Source: Haloarcula litorea (GTDB lineage Archaea > Halobacteriota > Halobacteria > Halobacteriales > Haloarculaceae). Taken from it: a stretch of 64,000 bases of DNA. Position numbers and translations under genes: made by a program. The DNA lies in NCBI RefSeq assembly GCF_029338195.1, contig NZ_CP119779.1:2728001-2792000 (forward strand). Direction: 5' to 3'. Positions 1 through 13,823 of the stretch are shown here, in pieces (position 1 is the stretch's first letter; the number at the start of each line of letters is the position of its first letter). The notes under the pieces are model-generated. The model saw nothing but the letters and a program-made list of their open reading frames with translations, was not told the DNA's origin and did not search any database.

Positions 1-1335
1 GCGCTGCGCGAGGGGACCGACGCCGAGGTCGAGACCCGCTCGGACGTGACCGGCGCGCTGGAGCTGGCCCTCGACGCGGCCGACGAGTGCGACGCCGTCC
101 TCGTCACCGGGTCGCTGTACGCGGTCCGGGAGGCCCGGACCCGCTGGGCCCGGACGATCGTCGAGAAGGACGTCGACTCGATCCCCGCGGCCCGGGAGAC
201 CATCGCGGCCGCCCACGTCACCGACGCCGGCGCGTGGCGGATGCGTGGGAAGGCGGTCCACCGCGTCCTCCGCACCCGGGTCCAGCCCCGCCAGGCCCAG
301 TACCTCAAGGAGGAGCTGCTGTCGCTGGGCGGCGAGTGTGCCGTCTCCGGCCTGAACGACCAGGACGAGGAGCCACTCGACGTGGTGCTGATGGCGACGA
401 TGGCGCAGTACCGCCGGCTGGCCGACAAGCTCGACGGCCAGCCCTACGGCCTGTCGCCGTTCGCCGACGAACTCCGGGCGGCCCTGGACATCCAGCAGCC
501 CGACGACGAGGGCCGGGGCTACCCCTGGGAGGACGGCACCGCCGTGATGGGCATCCTGAACATCACGCCGGACTCGTTCCACGACGGCGGCGAGTACAAC
601 GCCGTCGAGGACGCCGTCGCACGCGCCGAGCGGATGATCGCCGACGGCGCGGACATCCTCGACGTGGGCGGCGAGTCCACGCGACCGGGAGCCGACCCGA
701 TCTCCGCCGCCGAGGAGCGCGACCGGGTGGTCCCGGTGATCGAGCGCCTCGCGGAGCTGGACGCCCACGTCTCCATCGACACCCGGAAGGCCGAGGTGGC
801 CCGGGCGGCGCTGGACGCCGGCGCGGACGTGCTCAACGACGTCTCCGGGCTGGAGGACCCCGAGATGCGGCTGGTCGCGGCCGAACACGACGTGCCGGTG
901 GTCGTGATGCACTCCATCGACACCCCCGTCGACCCCGACACCGAGATCGACTACGACGACGTGGTCGAGGACTGCATCGACGAGCTGACCGAGCGCGTCC
1001 TGCTGGCCGAGAAGGCGGGTCTCGACCGCGAGCAGATCCTCGTCGACCCCGGGATCGGCTTCGGGAAGACCCCGGCCGAGGACTTCGAACTGCTCGACCG
1101 GCTCCCGGAGTTCCGTGCGCTGGGCTGTCCGATCCTGGTCGGCCACTCCCACAAGTCCGTCTTCGGGCTGGTCGGCGAGGAACCCGGCGACTGCCTGGAG
1201 GCGACCGTCGCGGGGACGACGCTGGCCGCCGAGCGCGGCGCGGACGTGGTCCGGGTCCACGACGTGGCCGAGAACGCGACCGCCGTCAGGGTCGCCGAGG
1301 CCGCCGCGGACCCCGAGCGCTTCGAGGACGCGTGA
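1..1335 (+). CDS. folP: Dihydropteroate synthase, C-terminal part of a FolC-FolP type fusion (5' truncated)
   Basis: The frame is open from the first base, so the start lies outside the window. The first ~50 codons resemble the C-terminal end of folylpolyglutamate synthase (a VLVTGSLY stretch followed by a basic segment). A middle segment follows, and from about base 515 there is a full dihydropteroate synthase barrel with the NITPDSF motif, the GGESTRPGA loop, SIDTRKAEVA, NDVSG and the late GHSHKSVFG segment. It should join 6-hydroxymethyl-7,8-dihydropterin diphosphate to p-aminobenzoate in the cytoplasm. Fused FolC-FolP proteins are known in haloarchaea; the fusion here is inferred from the visible remnant only. 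The gene ends with TGA at 1333-1335. Confidence 0.88.
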   Translation, partial: ALREGTDAEVETRSDVTGALELALDAADECDAVLVTGSLYAVREARTRWARTIVEKDVDSIPAARETIAAAHVTDAGAWRMRGKAVHRVLRTRVQPRQAQYLKEELLSLGGECAVSGLNDQDEEPLDVVLMATMAQYRRLADKLDGQPYGLSPFADELRAALDIQQPDDEGRGYPWEDGTAVMGILNITPDSFHDGGEYNAVEDAVARAERMIADGADILDVGGESTRPGADPISAAEERDRVVPVIERLAELDAHVSIDTRKAEVARAALDAGADVLNDVSGLEDPEMRLVAAEHDVPVVVMHSIDTPVDPDTEIDYDDVVEDCIDELTERVLLAEKAGLDREQILVDPGIGFGKTPAEDFELLDRLPEFRALGCPILVGHSHKSVFGLVGEEPGDCLEATVAGTTLAAERGADVVRVHDVAENATAVRVAEAAADPERFEDA

Positions 1336-1384
1336 CTCCCGGCCAGCGCCTGCCCGGGACCGGAGCGTTCGCTCGGCCCCGTGC

Positions 1385-1546
1385 TCACTCGGCCTCCGAC
1401 AGCGAGTCGAACCGGTCCCAGCACTCGCAGTCGAGGTCGTCGATGCTCGACACCTCGTCGGGGAACGAACTCGTCGGCATCCCGTCCTCGAAGTCGTCGC
1501 AGTCCTCGTGGTGCAGCGAGAAGTCGTCGCTGGCCATCACGGGCAT
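1385..1546 (-). CDS. Small acidic cysteine-containing protein (53 aa)
   Basis: A 53-residue protein running MPVMASDD to SLSEAE, very rich in Asp and Glu and poor in Lys, which is normal for a haloarchaeal protein and unusual for a chance frame. It carries three cysteines (HHEDCDD and DCECW). An ATG at 1535-1537 is an alternative start. A T-rich TATA-like stretch on the minus strand (about 1570-1580) sits about 29 bases before the first ATG, consistent with a leaderless transcript. It lies downstream of top6A on the same strand. I do not recognise a family; a metal-binding role is only a guess from the cysteines and histidines. Confidence 0.6.
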   Translation of the reverse strand: MPVMASDDFSLHHEDCDDFEDGMPTSSFPDEVSSIDDLDCECWDRFDSLSEAE

Positions 1547-1585
1547 ACGACCGGCTACCGATCCGAGGCCGAAAAACGTTGCTCC

Positions 1586-2689
1586 CTACAGCACGCCCAT
1601 CTCGTCGAGCCGCTCGGGGAGGTACGTGTCGGTCACGAAGTCCAGGCCCCGCGAGGCCAGCGACTGCTGTTCGGCCTTCTTCCCGATGTCGAGCTGGAGC
1701 TCGATCTGTTCCTCCCAGAACTCCGTCTGGAAACGGGGGTCCTCCAGCTCGGATTCGAGGGCGTTGATGTCCGAGTCCCCGAGCGGGTCCGTCGGCAGGT
1801 CGTACTCGACGATGTCCTCCGGGCGGATGCCGACGAACTCGGCCGCCGGCGTCGCCAGGTACTCCGAGAGGTGCGCGGACTTGATCGAGCCGTAGGCGAC
1901 CGAGCCGTAGATGCGGTACGACCACGGGTCGCCGTCCGTGAAGACCGTCACCGGGAGGTCGAGCTCGTCGTGCAGCCGCTTGGTGATCCGGCGGGTCGCT
2001 CGCGCGGGCTGGCCCTTGAGGTGGACGATGAGGGCGTTGTGGTCCTCGTCGAACCCGTTCTCGACCAGGCGGTCGCGCATCCCGCCGGTCTCCACGCAGA
2101 GGATGAAGTCGGCGTCGTTGTCCAGGAACTCGATGGTGTCGGGGTTGTTCGGGATCTGGTAGCCGCCCTCGCCGACGTCCTCCTGGCAGTGGATCTCCCG
2201 CTCGCCCCGCCGGGTCTGCTCGCGGAGGTGGAGCGGTCCCATAATCGTCGCGCCCGACTCCTCGGGGCGCATGTGGAAGTCCTCGCGGGTGACGTCCGAG
2301 ACGATCTCTAAGTCCTCGACGAGGTCGTTGGACTCGTCCTGGCTGTTGAACTGTGCCTCCTCTAAGTCCCACGACTCCGAGAGGTAGTACAGTTCACGCA
2401 GGGTCGACGACCGGTCCTCTTCCAGTTGCTGGGCGAGGAAGTCGATGGTGTAGGTCGCCTTCAGGAGCTTCTCCGCGCCGGAGATGGTCTTGGCGCTCCG
2501 GGTCGAGGTCCGGTCGCCGTACACCCAGACGTCCTCGTCCTCGTCGTACTCGATGTTGGACTTCGTCCGGGTCGGGATGGACATCGTGGGCACGTCGCCC
2601 TCGGCGAACTGGTCGTAGAACTCCGCCGCGAGGTCGATCAGCTTCTCGCGGGCCTCCTCCGTGTCGGGGGTGTCGGTCTCCGTGCTCAT
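1586..2689 (-). CDS. top6A: DNA topoisomerase VI subunit A
   Basis: A 367-aa catalytic subunit of the archaeal type IIB topoisomerase, which cuts both DNA strands and forms a 5' phosphotyrosyl link. The N-terminal half has the CAP-like domain with the RELYYLSES motif at about residues 98-106; by family knowledge the second tyrosine (about 102) is the nucleophile. The Toprim domain follows, with the FILCVETGG glutamate and the VFTDGDPW acidic motif that bind magnesium. Length matches the family. The ATG is 2 bases downstream of the top6B stop, so the two subunits form one transcription unit and probably assemble as A2B2. It relaxes and decatenates DNA. Confidence 0.97.
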   Translation of the reverse strand: MSTETDTPDTEEAREKLIDLAAEFYDQFAEGDVPTMSIPTRTKSNIEYDEDEDVWVYGDRTSTRSAKTISGAEKLLKATYTIDFLAQQLEEDRSSTLRELYYLSESWDLEEAQFNSQDESNDLVEDLEIVSDVTREDFHMRPEESGATIMGPLHLREQTRRGEREIHCQEDVGEGGYQIPNNPDTIEFLDNDADFILCVETGGMRDRLVENGFDEDHNALIVHLKGQPARATRRITKRLHDELDLPVTVFTDGDPWSYRIYGSVAYGSIKSAHLSEYLATPAAEFVGIRPEDIVEYDLPTDPLGDSDINALESELEDPRFQTEFWEEQIELQLDIGKKAEQQSLASRGLDFVTDTYLPERLDEMGVL

Positions 2690-2691
2690 TG

Positions 2692-5088
2692 TCAGGCGTC
2701 CACCGTCAGTTTCTCGTCCTCGACGCCGTCGACCGAGACGGTGAACTCGGCCTCGTCGCTCACGCTGTACTCCAGGACCGCGCGGTCACCGGGTTCGACC
2801 GTCGGCGACCACTTCACGAACCACTCGCCGTCCATCTCCATCACCGTCGCGCCGTTGGTGTCTCGGGGCTCGGCGGTCACGATGTCGGTCAGGTCCACGT
2901 CGGCGTTGACGTCGTCGTTGTTCTCGACGGCCAGCCGGACGGTGCCGTCCTCGACCTCGCGCTCGACCAGGACGTTGTTCATGATGCGGGCCAGCGAGTC
3001 GTCGATGTCGAGCTCGCCCTTCTCGGTGACCTGCTCCAGCTTCGCTGCCATCTCGGGGAGGATGGTCCGGAGCTTGTCCTGTTTCTCCCGGCGCTGTTGC
3101 ATCGAGCGGCGCTTGTTGAGGTAGCTCTTGAGCTCGCGGGCGGCCTCCCGGACGGCCAGTTCGATCTCGTCTTCCATCTCGGGGACGTTCGCGACGGCGT
3201 CCTTGGACTCGCTGGTGAAGGGGACGTTCGTCGAGGCGACGTGGATCATCACGACGGCCGGGCCGTTCGGGATGCCCGAGCCCCCGGGCTGGTCGAGGTT
3301 GTAGTTGCGCCAGTTGATCGACTTGACCACGTCGGTCGTCGCACAGGCTCCGCGCTGGTAGACCAGCGGCACGCGGTTGGCGAAGCGCATCACCTCGACA
3401 CTGCCCTCCGATTCGAGTTCGCCGCCGTAGGCGATGCCGGCCTCGACGATGAAGGGGTCGCCGCCGTGGACGGCCGCGTCGCGGGTCGAGGCGGCGTAGA
3501 AGTCCGCGTCGAACTCCTTCCGCAGGCCGTCTTCCAGCAGGGCCGCGCCGATGGGGGAGAGACAGTCCGTCGGCGGGGAGATGATGTCCGTCTCCCGCAT
3601 CGCCGTCAGCAGGTCGCTGGCCGTGTCGCGGTCGTCGGCGACGGCCGAGACGTTCGGCGGGTCGTCCGGGACCCGCTCGGCGGCCGCCCAGAGCTCGTCG
3701 ACGACGTTCTCGCGGGCGGTGTCGCCGAAGGTGGCGTCGTCGTGGTCCTCCGTCATGTCGGCCGCGCGGTCGACGTACGCCCGGAACTCGTCGCGCGTCA
3801 GTCGGTGGCGGTCGCCCTCCTCGCCGTCGAACTTGTCCGCGAGGCGGCTCGCGAGCCCCTCGACGGCGTCGTCGTCCTTCCGGACGGTCGTCGCGGCGTC
3901 GACCAGTTCGTAGAGGTCGCCGGACCGCTCGGCCGTGACCGCGCGCCAGGCGGCCGCGACGGCGTTCTCCCGGACCGTCGCGCCGAAGGTGGTGTCGTGG
4001 TCGGCCTCGACCGTCTCGGCGGCGTCGGCCACGATCCCCTCGATCTCGTGGTGGGCGACGCGGTCTGCGTCCGCGACGGCCCCGGCCACCGCCGTCGCGA
4101 AGTCGTCGGTGGCGTCGGCGGCCTTGTTGGCGACCGCGTCGGCGACGGCGGTCTCCACGTCGGCGTCCTCGTGGGCCTTCGGCGGCGTCCACGCCATCCC
4201 GCGGCCGTAGTGGCGGTCGTTGAAGTTCGCGACGATGGAGTCTGCGGTCTTGCCGCCGACGCGGGTGAACTCGCCCTGGACGAACCCGGAGATGGAGTAG
4301 GACTCGGTAGCCTCCAGCATCTTCAGCAGCGTTCCGAGCTCGACGCCGTGGGGGTGGGGGCGGATCTCCTCGGTCTCCTCCGGGAGGTCGGCGTCCTCGA
4401 CCCGCTCGAACTTCAGCGGCTCGTCGAGGCCGGGCTCGTCGAACTCGATGCGGGCGTGTGGGTTGACGACGGCGGTGTCCTGGACGTAGTCGTGGAGGCT
4501 CGACCGGGCGCGCATGTTCGCCTCCATCTCCAGTTCGATCCGGGTCCCGTGGGGCCGCTCCCAGGAGGTGGTCTCGTCGACGCTGATCTCCGGTTCGTTC
4601 TCGTCGGTGTCGACGATCAGCTCGAAGTACTGGGCGTCGCTCTGGCCCTTCGGGCGGGAGGTGATCTTCGCGGGCTTGCCGGAGGTCAGCTGCGAGTAGA
4701 GGACCGCGGCGGAGATCCCGATCCCCTGCTGGCCGCGGTTCTGCTCGCGGGCGTGGAACCGCGAGCCGTACAGCAGCTTCCCGAAGATCTTGGGGAGCTG
4801 TTCCTTCGTGATGCCGGGACCGTTGTCCTCGACGATCAGTTTGTAGTAGTCGCCGGCCTCCTGGATCTCGACGTAGATGTCCGGCTTGATGCCGGCCTCC
4901 TCGCAGGCGTCGAGCGCGTTGTCGACCGCCTCCTTGACGGCGGTGACCAGCGCCCGGGCCTCCGAGTCGAAGCCGAGCATGTGCTTGTTCTTCTCGAAGA
5001 ACTCGGCGATAGAGATGGCCCGCTGGGACTCGGCCAACTCCTCGGCGATGCCCTCGCCCTCGCCGAGTCGTGACTGATACGAGGTCAT
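2692..5088 (-). CDS. top6B: DNA topoisomerase VI subunit B
   Basis: A 798-aa GHKL ATPase subunit that clamps the DNA segment to be passed. The N-terminal ATPase fold shows the N-box ([14 protein letters not shown]), VEDNGPGI and the glycine-rich GQQGIGIS loop. The transducer domain is in the C-terminal half (residues NIDQ-type lysine region around [13 protein letters not shown]), with an acidic Ig-like tail. The protein is far longer than the ~530 aa of Sulfolobus Top6B because of an Ala/Asp-rich insertion at about residues 300-490, apparently within the H2TH-containing linker region; comparably long versions exist in haloarchaea. The insert contains a repeated motif (see findings). It is the first gene of the top6B-top6A unit. 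Confidence 0.97.
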   Translation of the reverse strand: MTSYQSRLGEGEGIAEELAESQRAISIAEFFEKNKHMLGFDSEARALVTAVKEAVDNALDACEEAGIKPDIYVEIQEAGDYYKLIVEDNGPGITKEQLPKIFGKLLYGSRFHAREQNRGQQGIGISAAVLYSQLTSGKPAKITSRPKGQSDAQYFELIVDTDENEPEISVDETTSWERPHGTRIELEMEANMRARSSLHDYVQDTAVVNPHARIEFDEPGLDEPLKFERVEDADLPEETEEIRPHPHGVELGTLLKMLEATESYSISGFVQGEFTRVGGKTADSIVANFNDRHYGRGMAWTPPKAHEDADVETAVADAVANKAADATDDFATAVAGAVADADRVAHHEIEGIVADAAETVEADHDTTFGATVRENAVAAAWRAVTAERSGDLYELVDAATTVRKDDDAVEGLASRLADKFDGEEGDRHRLTRDEFRAYVDRAADMTEDHDDATFGDTARENVVDELWAAAERVPDDPPNVSAVADDRDTASDLLTAMRETDIISPPTDCLSPIGAALLEDGLRKEFDADFYAASTRDAAVHGGDPFIVEAGIAYGGELESEGSVEVMRFANRVPLVYQRGACATTDVVKSINWRNYNLDQPGGSGIPNGPAVVMIHVASTNVPFTSESKDAVANVPEMEDEIELAVREAARELKSYLNKRRSMQQRREKQDKLRTILPEMAAKLEQVTEKGELDIDDSLARIMNNVLVEREVEDGTVRLAVENNDDVNADVDLTDIVTAEPRDTNGATVMEMDGEWFVKWSPTVEPGDRAVLEYSVSDEAEFTVSVDGVEDEKLTVDA

Positions 5089-5116
5089 TTCGTGGCGTAG
5101 GGTACCGGCGTCGGGG

Positions 5117-5122
5117 TTATAA
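5117..5122 (-). promoter_or_regulatory. TATA box for top6B-top6A
   Basis: Read on the minus strand this is TTATAA, centred about 31 bases before the top6B ATG. That spacing gives a leaderless or nearly leaderless mRNA. The surrounding bases are the most AT-rich of the 152-base gap between top6B and the divergent gene at 5241. Confidence 0.6.
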
Positions 5123-5240
5123 GATAATCGCCACCGCAGTGGAAGTGAAACCCCCGGTCGTCGCCGTCGGATCGCCGTGTCGACGGCCGAACCAGTCGGA
5201 ACGTTGATTAGGTATCACTTGCACCTCAGTATATCGCTCG

Positions 5241-8200
5241 ATGGTACGCAGATTCGACCGACGGGAGTTTCTCCGGACCGTCGGTCTCGGCGGAGTCGGG
5301 TCGCTGGGGATCGGTGCCGTCGCCGAACCGGTCGCAGCCGACGCGGCGCAGTGGGGCCAGTCACGGGCCGACGCCGCGCGCTCCGGGGCACGCCCGGACG
5401 CGGACGGACCGAGGGCGGTCCCGCGCGGCCGGTGGCGGCGCTCGCTGGACGAGACGCTCGGCGCGCCGGTCCTGACGGACGACGCGGTGTTTTCCGCCTC
5501 GTGGGAGACCGTCTACGCCCTCGGTCGGGCGGACGGGACCCGGCGCTGGTCCGCGCCGGTCGGCTTCAGCGGCCGCCAGGCCATCGCGACCGACGGGACC
5601 ACCCTCTACGTCGGGTCGGACCGGGACGGCGAGGCGGCCGTGCTCGCACTCGACACCGCGACCGGTCGGGAGCGGTGGGCTGTGACACTCGGGGGCGGCA
5701 CCGTCGAGGCGCTCACGCTGTTCGAGGGGACCGTCTACGCGAGCGTCGGCGGCGAGCCGGGGCCCCGGATCGCCGCCGTCGGCGACGGGACGACCCTGTG
5801 GAGCAGCCGCCTGACCGCGGGCGACCGGCCCGTCACCGGCGTCGTCAGGGCGCTCCCGGTCGTGGGCGGGACGGCGGTGGTCCCCGTGGACCACGAGGAC
5901 ACCCACGGGCTCGTCGGCGTCGGGCCGGGCGGCGACCAGCTGTGGCACCGCGTCGTCGACAGTTACCCGGACAACGTCGTCGGGTCGGCGGCCCGGTCGA
6001 CGGTGTACGTCTCCGACTGGGACCGGACGACGGCGCTGTCGGTCGCCGACGGGAGCATTCGGTGGCGGAACGACGAGTCGGCGGGCGACGGCTCGCCGGC
6101 CGTGGTCGGCGACCGGTTGCTGGGTCCGGACGGCGCGCTCTCGCTCGACGACGGCCGCCGCGTCGCCGACTGGGACGTGGGGCACTGGAGCGTCAACACC
6201 AGCGTCTACGCCGGCGGGGTCCTCTACGTCGTCAACGACGGCGGGAAGATACTCGGCTACGACACCGAGGCGCGGTCGCTCCTGTTCCGGTACTACCTCG
6301 GCGGCGACCCGCGCTCGCCGCCGGCGGTCGACGGCGGGGACCTGTACGCCCCGACACGGCGGGGGACGCTGTTCGCCGTCGAGGCCGCCGACGCCGAGCC
6401 GCCGGAGGCCGAACTGGCCTACGACGGGGACGTCGTCTCCGCCGAGTCGGCCCGACGGGACGAGGTCGTCGCGGACGTGCGTATCGAGAACGGGACCGAG
6501 CTGACGCTCGACGCCAGCGAGTCGACCGACCCCGACGGGACCGTCGCGCGCTACGAGTGGTACGGGAACTTCGAGTCGGAACCGGCGACCGGGGCCGTCG
6601 TGAGGAAGACGTTCGACGAGCTGCCCGACAGCGGCGGGGCGTTCCGTGCCGTCCACCTGGTCGTCCGGGACGACGACGGCGCGACCGACGGGAAGCGACT
6701 CGACGTCCAGCGGGCCGGCGACGGGGCGACGACCGCCGACCCCTCGCCGCCGGAGCCCGCGATGGCCGTGACGCCGAGCGAACCGACCGTCGGCGAGACG
6801 GTCACGTTCTCGGGGGCGGAGTCGACCGCGCCCGCGGGCAGCGTCACCGGCTACGAGTGGGCGTTCGGAGCCGACGCACCGTTCGGCGCGAGCGGCGAGG
6901 AGGTCACTCACACGTTCGAGTCGGCCGGCGAGACCACGGTCCGCCTGCGGGTGACCGACTCCGACGGCCAGTCGGCGACGGCGTCGCGGACGGTGTCGGT
7001 CGCTCCCGCACCCGAGCCGACGGCGGCGGACTGGCCGATGGCGCGGGGGAACGCGGCAAACGCCGGCAGGGCAGACGCGCTGTCCTCGACGGCGGGCGTG
7101 ACCGAACAGTGGCAGACGAGCGTCGGCGACTCGCAGCACCTCTTTACGTCACCCCCTGTCGTCGCCGACGGGACCGTCGTCTTCGGTGCGGACCGGAACG
7201 ACGGGAGCGCGGTGTACGCCTGCGACGCCGAGACCGGAACGCGGCTGTGGGAGACCGCGGGCTACGAGGGAGACGGTGCGGCCGCCGTCGCCGACGGTGT
7301 CGTCGTCGTCCCCGACTACGGGTCCGTCCACGCGCACCGGCTCGACGACGGCGCGGACCAGTGGCTCGTCGAGGTCGACGAGTACTCGTCCGCGGTCACC
7401 GTCACTGACGGCGTCGCACACGTCGGGGACTCCGGCGGGACGCTACACGCCGTCGACGTTCGCGATGGGCGGCGGCGCTGGCGGTGGACCGCAGAGACCG
7501 ACGTAACACTGGACAACTTCGTGCCGGCCGTCGACGGCGACCGCGTCTATTTCACCGGCTTCGACGGCCCGCTGTTCGCCGTGAGCCGGGGGGACGGCAC
7601 GCTCAGCTGGCAGTTCGACAGCGCCAGCACGATCCACACGCCGGCGGTCCGCGACGGCACCGTCTACGCCGCCGACCGCGGTCGGTCGCTGTACGCCCTC
7701 GACGCCGACACCGGCGACGAGCGCTGGGCCGCGTCCCTCCCGGGGCCGTCCTACGCCGCGCCGGCCGTCGACGACGCCGGCATCTACGCCGTCGCGGAGG
7801 ACCACGTGGTCGCAGTCGGCCCCGACGGCTCGGACCGGTGGCGGCGCTCGCTCGCCGGTGCGGGGTCCGAGGCTCCCGTCGTGGCCGGCGAGAGCCTGCT
7901 CGTCCCCGCGGGGCAGTTCCTCGTGGCGCTCGACGCGACCTCCGGGGCGGAACAGTGGCGCTTCCGGGCGCTAGACCGGGTCTCGTCGCCGGCCGTCGTC
8001 GGGAACCGCGTCCTCGTCACCGCCGGGAACCGCCTCTACGCGATCGAACCGGCAGAGGACGGACAGGGGGTCCTGACAGCTGGGCTCGTCGTCCCCGGCG
8101 TCGACGCCCACGTCAGCGAGTCCCTCGCCACCCGCGGCGGCGGGGCCGCGGTCGGCGCGCTGGCCCTCGGTGCCGTCGCGCGACGCCGGTGGCGGGGTGG

Positions 8201-9134
8201 TGACGACTCGTCGGCCGCCGCGGGCGGCGCTGACACCGCGGCCGACGGCGACGACGGTGACGAGACCCCCGACGACGGCGACGAGGAGACCGACGCTGAC
8301 TCCGGGAGCGGCGGGGCCGGCGACACGGCCGTGGACGACGCGTCCGCCGAGACGGGTCCGGCAGCGGCGTTCGCTGCCGACTGCGGGGCGGTCGAGACCG
8401 TCGAGACGATCGACGACGGCGATCCGATCCACGTCTACCGGGGACGGCTCGCCGACGGGAACCGACCCGTCAGAGTGCTCGCCCTGTCGCCGGCGCGGTC
8501 CGACGACGAGGCGACTGCGGCTGCGTTCGAGCGGACCGTCGAGCAGTGGGCGGGCATCAGCCACAACCCCCACATCGCCGACGTCTACGACGACGGTGCC
8601 GAACCGCGCCCCTGGGTCGCCGTCGAACCCGGGGTGGAGCGGCTCGCCGACCTCGTTGACGACCTCTCGCGTCAGGACCGACTGGAGGTGCTGGCCGACG
8701 TCACGGAGGCCCTGAACACCGCCGGGCTGTACAACGTCGCCCACGGCAGCGTCGGCCCGGAGACCGTCCTGGTCGACCGGGACGACGAGGTCGGCGCTCG
8801 CCTCGGCGACTGGGGGCTGGAACGGGCCGCCGGCGACGCCGCGGTGACGCCGTACACCGCGCCCGAGCAGATCGCGGGGCGACAGACAGCGACGACCGAC
8901 GTCTACCGGACCGGTGCGCTCGCCTACCGGCTCCTGACCGGTCACGAGCCGTTCGAAGCGGCCGACGACCTGCCGACGGCCGTCGAGCGCGGCGAGCCGC
9001 GACCGCCCTCGGCGGTCGCCGACTGCCCGACCGAACTCGACGGGGTGGTGGCCCGCGCGATGGCGGCCGACCCCGACGAGCGCCACGGTTCGGTGTCGGC
9101 GCTCTGGGACGCGATCCGGCTCGCGATGTCCTGA
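5241..9134 (+). CDS. Tat-exported PQQ/PKD repeat protein with C-terminal pseudokinase domain
   Basis: A 1297-aa multidomain protein. Residues 1-35 form a Tat signal (RREFL at 7-11). PQQ-type beta-propeller repeats cover about 40-390, two PKD domains about 420-590 (DASESTDPDG, YEWAFG), and a second set of PQQ repeats about 595-945. A short hydrophobic stretch ending RRRW (about 970-992) and a very acidic linker lead to a protein-kinase-like domain at about 1050-1297. Catalytic positions are degenerate: no VAVK lysine (VRVLAL instead), HGSVGPET replaces HRDLKPEN, GDWG replaces DFG, while TAPEQ (the APE motif) is kept. I infer an envelope sensor with a cytoplasmic pseudokinase; the membrane span is weak. 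It sits between top6B and gyrB. Confidence 0.85.
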   Translation: MVRRFDRREFLRTVGLGGVGSLGIGAVAEPVAADAAQWGQSRADAARSGARPDADGPRAVPRGRWRRSLDETLGAPVLTDDAVFSASWETVYALGRADGTRRWSAPVGFSGRQAIATDGTTLYVGSDRDGEAAVLALDTATGRERWAVTLGGGTVEALTLFEGTVYASVGGEPGPRIAAVGDGTTLWSSRLTAGDRPVTGVVRALPVVGGTAVVPVDHEDTHGLVGVGPGGDQLWHRVVDSYPDNVVGSAARSTVYVSDWDRTTALSVADGSIRWRNDESAGDGSPAVVGDRLLGPDGALSLDDGRRVADWDVGHWSVNTSVYAGGVLYVVNDGGKILGYDTEARSLLFRYYLGGDPRSPPAVDGGDLYAPTRRGTLFAVEAADAEPPEAELAYDGDVVSAESARRDEVVADVRIENGTELTLDASESTDPDGTVARYEWYGNFESEPATGAVVRKTFDELPDSGGAFRAVHLVVRDDDGATDGKRLDVQRAGDGATTADPSPPEPAMAVTPSEPTVGETVTFSGAESTAPAGSVTGYEWAFGADAPFGASGEEVTHTFESAGETTVRLRVTDSDGQSATASRTVSVAPAPEPTAADWPMARGNAANAGRADALSSTAGVTEQWQTSVGDSQHLFTSPPVVADGTVVFGADRNDGSAVYACDAETGTRLWETAGYEGDGAAAVADGVVVVPDYGSVHAHRLDDGADQWLVEVDEYSSAVTVTDGVAHVGDSGGTLHAVDVRDGRRRWRWTAETDVTLDNFVPAVDGDRVYFTGFDGPLFAVSRGDGTLSWQFDSASTIHTPAVRDGTVYAADRGRSLYALDADTGDERWAASLPGPSYAAPAVDDAGIYAVAEDHVVAVGPDGSDRWRRSLAGAGSEAPVVAGESLLVPAGQFLVALDATSGAEQWRFRALDRVSSPAVVGNRVLVTAGNRLYAIEPAEDGQGVLTAGLVVPGVDAHVSESLATRGGGAAVGALALGAVARRRWRGGDDSSAAAGGADTAADGDDGDETPDDGDEETDADSGSGGAGDTAVDDASAETGPAAAFAADCGAVETVETIDDGDPIHVYRGRLADGNRPVRVLALSPARSDDEATAAAFERTVEQWAGISHNPHIADVYDDGAEPRPWVAVEPGVERLADLVDDLSRQDRLEVLADVTEALNTAGLYNVAHGSVGPETVLVDRDDEVGARLGDWGLERAAGDAAVTPYTAPEQIAGRQTATTDVYRTGALAYRLLTGHEPFEAADDLPTAVERGEPRPPSAVADCPTELDGVVARAMAADPDERHGSVSALWDAIRLAMS

Positions 9135-9212
9135 CCGTCGATCCCGGGACGCCGCTCGGGTAGGACGGTCTTACCGTCTCTTCGGCTGTGCGCGCGTGTG
9201 CGCGTGCGGGGG

Positions 9213-9221
9213 TTTTATCAA
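9213..9221 (+). promoter_or_regulatory. TATA box for gyrB-gyrA
   Basis: TTTTATCAA lies about 34 bases before the gyrB ATG in otherwise GC-rich DNA. The predicted transcript would have a leader of about 5-10 bases. It is preceded by an alternating GCGCGCGTGTGCGCGTGC purine-pyrimidine tract (9190-9207). Confidence 0.6.
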
Positions 9222-9235
9222 CCCACACCGACTAA

Positions 9236-13617
<4,382 letters not shown>

Positions 13618-13760
13618 GTGCGAAAGTAACGTCTTAGATACACTTCTTCCAGAAGCTGCGAGGTGCCGCCTACTACGTTACAGAGCGGGTGAGACGGCAC
13701 TCTCAGTCGGCCCGGTTGTGTGAAGCGAGTGTTTGTGTATGCAACGTGTAAGGTGGTCAG

Positions 13761-13814
13761 TTTAGACGCGAGGCCCGTGACCGTCGAAGGGACGGCCGCC
13801 GGCCTCGGGCCGGC
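13761..13814 (+). promoter_or_regulatory. TATA-like box and 5' UTR hairpin before the PGF-CTERM gene
   Basis: TTTAGA (13761-13766) is the best TATA candidate in the 206-base gap after gyrA. A perfect 7-bp stem with a TCG loop follows (GCCGGCC at 13798-13804, GGCCGGC at 13808-13814), ending 9 bases before the start codon. If the TATA call is right, the hairpin lies inside a leader of about 35 bases. The rest of the gap shows no coding frame. Confidence 0.45.
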
Positions 13815-13823
13815 ACGACGAGT

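Noticed and set aside
2353-5073. Long open frame of 906 codons on the plus strand opposite top6B
   Set aside because: It is the antisense shadow of top6B; its protein lacks domains, while top6B has full ATPase motifs. High GC with strong third-position bias opens such frames.
5177-7408. 743-codon plus-strand frame overlapping the PQQ/PKD gene
   Set aside because: Very Arg/Gly/Pro-rich translation, typical of an alternative frame of a GC-rich gene; the PQQ frame carries a signal peptide and repeats.
9190-9207. Alternating GCGCGCGTGTGCGCGTGC tract upstream of gyrB as a possible supercoiling-sensitive Z-DNA switch
   Set aside because: Attractive for a gyrase promoter, but the tract is only 18 bases and purine-pyrimidine runs are frequent at this GC content; no independent support.
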